A DNA stretch of 9,586 nt from JBNKDD01 sp050288085 (GTDB lineage: Bacteria > Chloroflexota > Anaerolineae > Aggregatilineales > UBA3940): the NCBI GenBank assembly GCA_050288085.1, contig JBNKDD010000218.1, positions 1 through 9,586 of the forward strand. Direction: 5' to 3'. Within the stretch, counting starts at the first letter, position 1, and each line of letters opens with the position of its first letter. The translations under genes and the position numbers were made by a program. The notes beneath the pieces are model-generated. The model saw only the letters and a list, made by a program, of their open reading frames with translations, ran no database searches and was not told the DNA's origin. Shown here piece after piece: positions 6,338 through 9,586 of this stretch.

Positions 6338-7762
6338 TTATTCTGGTGAAGTGTAGAGATCGCCGGTTGCACGTGCTTCGGGGAAGACGACAGCGGCTTC
6401 ATCCACAGACTGACCGACCTCGGTATATTGGATGATCATCACGGTTGGCGTCGGCCATTGGTGCCACATCCAGGCCGGTTGATCGTCCGGTACAGGATTA
6501 TTTTCGCCATACTCGAACCAGATATCACCTAATGCACCGGTATATTCCATCTCTTCTAAAGCGGCAATGATGGCTTCGGCATCGGTGGATCCGGCTTGTT
6601 CGATGGCAGCCAGGAGCATGTGGGTTGCATCATAGGATTCCAGAGCTGCACCACCGGGGATGGTGCCATAACGCTCTTCAAAGTTCGTCATGAATGCTTC
6701 CGTCTTCTCGTTCCACAGAGACTTCGGCAAACCGACATAGGTGAAGAAGACATATTGTCCGCAGTCACCGACATTCTCCCAGAATTCGGGATACTGTGCA
6801 TCAATGCTGGCATAGTAAGCAGTTTCAGCAGTTGGTGCTAAACCAAGTTCACAGGCCTGATTGAGCATCCGGCTGTTGCCAATACCCGTGATCACACCGG
6901 CTAACATATCGGGTGGGTCCTGGGTGAGCCGCTGTAAGATCGGGGTGAAGTCTTCGGTGGCCGGGTCAGCAAAGATCACTTCTACGTCGGTGATCCCCTG
7001 GTCTGCTAACTGAGCAACCCAGGTGTCACTTTGCTCCCGCCCATAGTCACTGTCTTCAACCACAAAGACGATCTTTTCCCAGCCAACTGCCGCGATATAG
7101 TTGGTGGCAATACTGCTGTAGAAATCAATTGAAGGAGCGATTCGGAAGATTTCTGGGTAACCGCTGCCAGTCACATCGTCTGACCAGGGCTCGGCGAAAA
7201 CAACCGGAACGCCATACTTGTGAGCAACTTCCATTTCGGTCAGAGCAACACCACTGTGATACTCGCCAACCAATCCAACCACATTGTTCTGGGTGATCAG
7301 GCGCTCAGTGACTGCTGTGCCGCGTTCTGGCAGCCCCTCGGTATCACCGAAGATCAACTCGACTTCCTTGCCCAATACGCCGCCAGCGTCATTGACCTCA
7401 TCAACAGCCATCTCCGCTGCCTGGCGCATTTCAGTCCCCCCCTGATAGGAGCCAGGTGCTGACAGCGGACCAAAGCCTCCGATCAGGATGGTGTCTCCTT
7501 CTACCATTGCTTCTTCTTCGGGCTCGGCCTGCGCTGCTTCCAACTCGCCTTGCAGCGCTTCTAGCTGAGCTTCCAATTCTGCCATGGCTTCTTCGTCTGC
7601 GCCATCAGCAGAAGCAGCGCTTTCTAACTGCCCCTGTAATTCGGCGAGCTGTGCTTCCAGCTCTGCTTCCCGTTCGCTTGGGCCGGTGTCGGCGCTGCAT
7701 GCTGCCATAATCATACTAAGGGCAATTATGATCAGCAGTATTCCAATGTTTCGGTTACGCAT
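6338..7762 (-). CDS. livK: Substrate-binding lipoprotein of HAAT ABC transporter, with coiled-coil linker
   Basis: Extracytoplasmic receptor for the LivHMGF importer, 474 residues. A lipoprotein signal peptide (MRNRN, hydrophobic 6-19, then MAAC) predicts cleavage before lipidated C22. Residues about 29-80 form a Glu/Ala/Leu/Gln-rich coiled coil made of two related copies. The periplasmic-binding-protein fold (Peripla_BP_6 type) runs from about residue 90 (ILIGGFGPLSAPGSYQGG) through AVDEVNDAGGVLGKEVELIFGD (119-140) to the C-terminus. Typical LivK/BCAA receptors are nearer 370-400 residues; the excess is the linker. The ATG is preceded by AAGGAG (7769-7774) at 6-base spacing. First gene of the operon. 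The ligand is not evident: amino acids, amides and other small acids are all bound by this family. The symbol is by family only. Confidence 0.92.
   Translation of the reverse strand: MRNRNIGILLIIIALSMIMAACSADTGPSEREAELEAQLAELQGQLESAASADGADEEAMAELEAQLEALQGELEAAQAEPEEEAMVEGDTILIGGFGPLSAPGSYQGGTEMRQAAEMAVDEVNDAGGVLGKEVELIFGDTEGLPERGTAVTERLITQNNVVGLVGEYHSGVALTEMEVAHKYGVPVVFAEPWSDDVTGSGYPEIFRIAPSIDFYSSIATNYIAAVGWEKIVFVVEDSDYGREQSDTWVAQLADQGITDVEVIFADPATEDFTPILQRLTQDPPDMLAGVITGIGNSRMLNQACELGLAPTAETAYYASIDAQYPEFWENVGDCGQYVFFTYVGLPKSLWNEKTEAFMTNFEERYGTIPGGAALESYDATHMLLAAIEQAGSTDAEAIIAALEEMEYTGALGDIWFEYGENNPVPDDQPAWMWHQWPTPTVMIIQYTEVGQSVDEAAVVFPEARATGDLYTSPE
7532..7666 (-). repeat. Two-copy coiled-coil repeat inside livK
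   Basis: Residues 33-49 (AELEAQLAELQGQLESA, 7616-7666) and 61-77 (AELEAQLEALQGELEAA, 7532-7582) align at a 28-residue period, exactly four heptads. Protein identity is high, but many codons differ synonymously (for example CTG/TTG and TTA/TTG), so the duplication is old and kept at the protein level rather than a recent DNA slip. Confidence 0.75.
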
Positions 7763-7768
7763 ATTCTT

Positions 7769-7774
7769 CTCCTT
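7769..7774 (-). promoter_or_regulatory. Ribosome-binding site of livK
   Basis: AAGGAG on the minus strand, six bases before the livK ATG. It fixes the start in agreement with the lipoprotein signal peptide. Confidence 0.7.
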
Positions 7775-7804
7775 AAGTTTGTTAGGTTTTTGTTGACAGT
7801 TGAA

Positions 7805-7825
7805 CTAACCTGTCATATATCCTCC
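7805..7825 (-). other. Three-codon open frame with strong Shine-Dalgarno sequence in the livK leader
   Basis: On the minus strand GGAGG (7821-7825) is followed by ATAT and then ATG ACA GGT TAG (7805-7816), encoding only Met-Thr-Gly. It lies 42 bases upstream of livK. The ribosome-binding site is stronger than that of several real genes here. It could be a ribosome-loading or stalling leader that affects livK translation or mRNA stability, or a chance match. No family is recognised. Confidence 0.3.
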
Positions 7826-7841
7826 TTTTTTGCTTGAATCG

Positions 7842-7865
7842 TTTATAGCCATGCCTGAACAGGCA
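7842..7865 (-). promoter_or_regulatory. Candidate livK operon promoter with operator-like palindrome
   Basis: A good -10, TATAAA (complement of 7842-7847), lies about 80 bases before livK. No recognisable -35 stands 16-18 bases further up (CGCCGT is found). Instead the palindrome TGCCTG-AA-CAGGCA (7852-7865) occupies the would-be spacer. A good -10, poor -35 and a palindrome suggest a regulated promoter, perhaps under the neighbouring IclR protein. The palindrome is certain; promoter use and the identity of the binding protein are inferred. Confidence 0.4.
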
Positions 7866-8044
7866 CGGCGGAACCCCTAAAAGGGCAGCCCAAGTTTTAA
7901 TACCAGAGCGGAACAAACAAGATTTTGCCAGATTTACCTGTTTCGGACATGAGCCAAAAGGGTAGTGTCTGGCCTGAAATGCGTTTGATACTGAAGGGAG
8001 AAAGTAGAATTAAGATCGGCTAGAATGAATGTAATGTGATGCTC

Positions 8045-8821
8045 TTAGCTCATAGCCCCCAAGGCTGTGGATATCTCATGCGCGGTTTCTGCAATAAGAC
8101 CCGATAGCCGTTCTTCGAATTCCTGGGAAGAGCCCTGTGCATTCAGAGCGGAGATATTGATCGCCGCGACTATCTTCCCACTGATGTCTCGAATCGGAGC
8201 AGCAATAGAACGCAATCCAATCGCTAGTTCCTCATCTGTGATAGCATAGCCCTTCAACTTGATGGACGTGAGGTTAGCGTACAGATCATCCAAAGAGGTG
8301 ATGGTATGGGGGGTATAGGGCTTGAAAGGTTCTGTCCCTAATAAAGTCTGCAATTCCTCATAGGACAAATCGATGAGTTGTATCTTCCCCATTGATGTAC
8401 AGTGCACCGGAAGCCGGGACCCCACCTGAAGATTAATGTTCACCACCTTAATGGGGCTGAACCGCAGGACGTAGATAATCTCGGCTTCATCCCTGACACT
8501 CATGTTAGTTGCTTCGCCTGTCTTTTCAGATAGTTCGCTTAAAAAGGGACGGGCAATCTGTGTCACATCAAGGTTGGTAACGGCCTGAAATCCCAGGCGG
8601 GCAACTTTTAACCCAGGACGATATTTTTTTGTGTCATGATCACGTTCTAGATAGCCTAGTTTTTCCAATGTATATACAAATCGAAATACGGTGCTTTTAT
8701 CGAGCTGTACAATGGACGCAATCTCGATCAGGCTTAAGCTGGGCCTCTCCACAGTAAATGTTTCCAGAATCCGTAAACCACGACTCAATGCCTCAATAAA
8801 ATATCGATCATCAGGATTCAT
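8045..8821 (-). CDS. IclR-family transcriptional regulator
   Basis: DNA-binding regulator of 258 residues, typical family length. An N-terminal winged helix-turn-helix (about 10-75) contains the recognition segment SLIEIASIVQLDKSTVFRF (30-48) and the wing LERDHDTKKYRPG (58-70). The C-terminal effector domain (about 85-252) carries the family signature GYAITDEELAIGLRSIAAPI (191-210), followed by SGKIVAAINISA. IclR proteins usually control an adjacent catabolic or transport operon in response to a small metabolite, so the liv operon 282 bases downstream is the natural target. The ATG has no clear Shine-Dalgarno sequence, but the N-terminus MNPDDRYFIEALSRGL fits the family. Its promoter overlaps a long inverted repeat, suggesting autoregulation. 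The gene it regulates and its effector are inferred, not shown. Confidence 0.92.
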   Translation of the reverse strand: MNPDDRYFIEALSRGLRILETFTVERPSLSLIEIASIVQLDKSTVFRFVYTLEKLGYLERDHDTKKYRPGLKVARLGFQAVTNLDVTQIARPFLSELSEKTGEATNMSVRDEAEIIYVLRFSPIKVVNINLQVGSRLPVHCTSMGKIQLIDLSYEELQTLLGTEPFKPYTPHTITSLDDLYANLTSIKLKGYAITDEELAIGLRSIAAPIRDISGKIVAAINISALNAQGSSQEFEERLSGLIAETAHEISTALGAMS

Positions 8822-8834
8822 AAGGTTTTGTTAA

Positions 8835-8851
8835 GTGAAAATTGGTTTCAC
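8835..8851. promoter_or_regulatory. Palindromic operator candidate 1 upstream of iclR
   Basis: GTGAAA-ATTGG-TTTCAC is a perfect 6-bp inverted repeat with a 5-base centre, 14 bases before the iclR start. The half-site GAAA/TTTC and overall size resemble operators of IclR-family proteins such as KdgR. From the promoter proposed at 8864-8892 it would lie just downstream of the transcription start, a position suited to repression. Confidence 0.5.
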
Positions 8852-8873
8852 CCTGTAAAACCTACTTTACAGG
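8852..8873. promoter_or_regulatory. Palindromic operator candidate 2 overlapping the iclR -10
   Basis: Arms CCTGTAAA (8852-8859) and TTTACAGG (8866-8873) pair perfectly across a 6-base centre. The palindrome is immediately next to candidate 1 and covers the proposed -10 hexamer, so a bound protein would block RNA polymerase. Autorepression by IclR is the simplest reading. It could also act as an RNA hairpin, though no T-run follows. Confidence 0.55.
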
Positions 8874-8892
8874 AAGTTGCTGAAGTCGTCAA
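8864..8892 (-). promoter_or_regulatory. Promoter of iclR
   Basis: On the minus strand TTGACG (8887-8892, five of six consensus bases) is separated by exactly 17 bases from TAAAGT (8864-8869, four of six). The expected start of transcription is near 8857, giving a leader of about 36 bases before the iclR ATG. The -10 lies within the CCTGTAAA/TTTACAGG palindrome. Confidence 0.55.
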
Positions 8893-8926
8893 ATGCTCGT
8901 TTGGAAAAGGGAAACGCTGCCGATAC

Positions 8927-9586
8927 TTAGTCAGAAGCTATTGGTACTACCTCTGCTGGGCGTTCTCCAGGGGTGATGATCTCCGCTAACAATATCCCTG
9001 ATAGGATCAACCCGCAGCCGAGCAGTTCTTTCCATCCCAGCATCTCATGCGCCCACCACCATCCAAAGAAGGCAGCGAATACCGGCTCAAGGCTGAAGAT
9101 AAGAGCAGTGTGAGTAGGCGTTGTGAACTTCTGTACCGTGATTTGTAGGCTGAACACCAGCGCTGTTGCGACCAATCCCGTAAATACAATCGCCCCCCAG
9201 GCATCAAGGGGGAGATGTACATCCGGTTTTTCAAACAGGAAGCCGGTGATAGTCGCCAGCACAGCAACAGTTATGGTCTGAGCAACAGACAGGCGGATCG
9301 GATCATATTTGGGCGCAAAGTGAGAAATGGTGATGATTTGAAAAGCAAAGCCAACAACACCGCCCAGCACCCACAGATCGCCCTTGTCCATGCTAAGGTT
9401 TTCGTTGAGAGTCAGGAGACCTAATCCGACTGTCGCTACCAGGATACCGGCAATTGCTCCCCAACCGGGTGGCTTGCGAAACAGCACGGCGGCCAGGATG
9501 GGCACGATCACCACGCTCAAACCGGTGATGAATCCGGTCTTGCCGGTGGTCGTATACTGAAGCCCGATGGTCTGTAGAATATATCC
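8927..9586 (-). CDS. EamA/DMT-superfamily permease, 5' end cut by the window
   Basis: C-terminal 219 codons or so of a drug/metabolite-transporter family membrane protein, probably an exporter or exchanger of small metabolites. The frame stays open to the right edge: upstream of a possible TTG at 9518-9520 it reads LQTIGLQYTTTGKTGFITG, a classic end of the first EamA domain, so that TTG is not the true start. The second EamA domain follows, ending with TALIFSLEPVFAAFFGWWW, the conserved SLEPV motif, and GLILSGILLAEI. At least six hydrophobic segments are visible. It lies 105 bases before iclR on the same strand, and iclR has its own promoter, so co-transcription is possible but not needed. 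Substrate unknown. Confidence 0.88.
   Translation of the reverse strand, partial: GYILQTIGLQYTTTGKTGFITGLSVVIVPILAAVLFRKPPGWGAIAGILVATVGLGLLTLNENLSMDKGDLWVLGGVVGFAFQIITISHFAPKYDPIRLSVAQTITVAVLATITGFLFEKPDVHLPLDAWGAIVFTGLVATALVFSLQITVQKFTTPTHTALIFSLEPVFAAFFGWWWAHEMLGWKELLGCGLILSGILLAEIITPGERPAEVVPIASD

Noticed and set aside
7922..7940. Possible sigma-54 promoter (TGGCA followed by TTGT on the minus strand)
   Set aside because: The GC element of the -12 box is not at the required distance from the GG of the -24 box, so the match fails.
7763..8044. Riboswitch or small protein gene in the gap between iclR and livK
   Set aside because: Apart from the promoter-like sequences, the palindrome and the three-codon frame already listed, I see no conserved riboswitch fold, long stem or credible coding frame. 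Short stems such as CCC-TTTTA-GGG near 7875-7885 are too small to count.
1..9586. CRISPR array, insertion sequence, phage genes or defence system
   Set aside because: There are no regularly spaced repeats, transposase motifs, terminal inverted repeats or phage proteins. Although a tRNA gene is a common integration site, no integrase or duplicate of the tRNA 3' end is seen in the window.

Overview
The window reads as part of a bacterial chromosome of medium GC. It has one tRNA gene on the + strand. A long minus-strand operon couples a branched-chain-amino-acid type (HAAT/Liv) ABC importer to two metabolic enzymes. Upstream of it lie an IclR-family regulator and the 3' part of a drug/metabolite-transporter (EamA) gene, both also on the minus strand. 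The tRNA lacks an encoded CCA end. The substrate-binding lipoprotein carries a long Glu/Ala/Leu/Gln-rich coiled-coil between its lipid anchor and binding domain, a style I associate with Chloroflexota (Anaerolineae-like) and other environmental bacteria. The taxonomic guess is an inference of moderate to low confidence; nothing here is a decisive marker.

Layout from left to right: tRNA-Leu(UAG) with its own promoter (39-161); a stem-loop (163-212) with T-rich tails on both strands, so probably a shared terminator for the convergent tRNA and operon; a YtcJ-like amidohydrolase (274-1896, -); a proline racemase/hydroxyproline epimerase family enzyme with both catalytic cysteines (1909-2949, -); livF (2957-3655, -), livG (3648-4376, -), livM (4373-5359, -) and livH (5356-6252, -); a GC-rich hairpin between livH and livK (6297-6324) that looks like an attenuator; the lipoprotein livK (6338-7762, -); a 282-base regulatory gap; iclR (8045-8821, -), whose promoter overlaps an inverted repeat; and an EamA permease cut by the right edge (8927-9586, -).

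Transcription of the operon runs right to left: livK-livH-livM-livG-livF-racemase-amidohydrolase. Genes from livH onward overlap by 4-8 bases or lie within 12 bases of each other, so they are almost certainly co-transcribed and translationally coupled. The working model is that LivK captures an amino acid or amino-acid derivative, LivHMGF imports it, and the two enzymes process it: the amidohydrolase removes an N-acyl or amide group and the racemase/epimerase inverts the alpha carbon. IclR probably represses itself and may control the operon. The substrate cannot be read from sequence. I see no CRISPR array, insertion sequence, phage gene or clearly new defence system. The points worth a second look are the operon's composition, the coiled-coil linker in LivK, and the regulatory inverted repeats.
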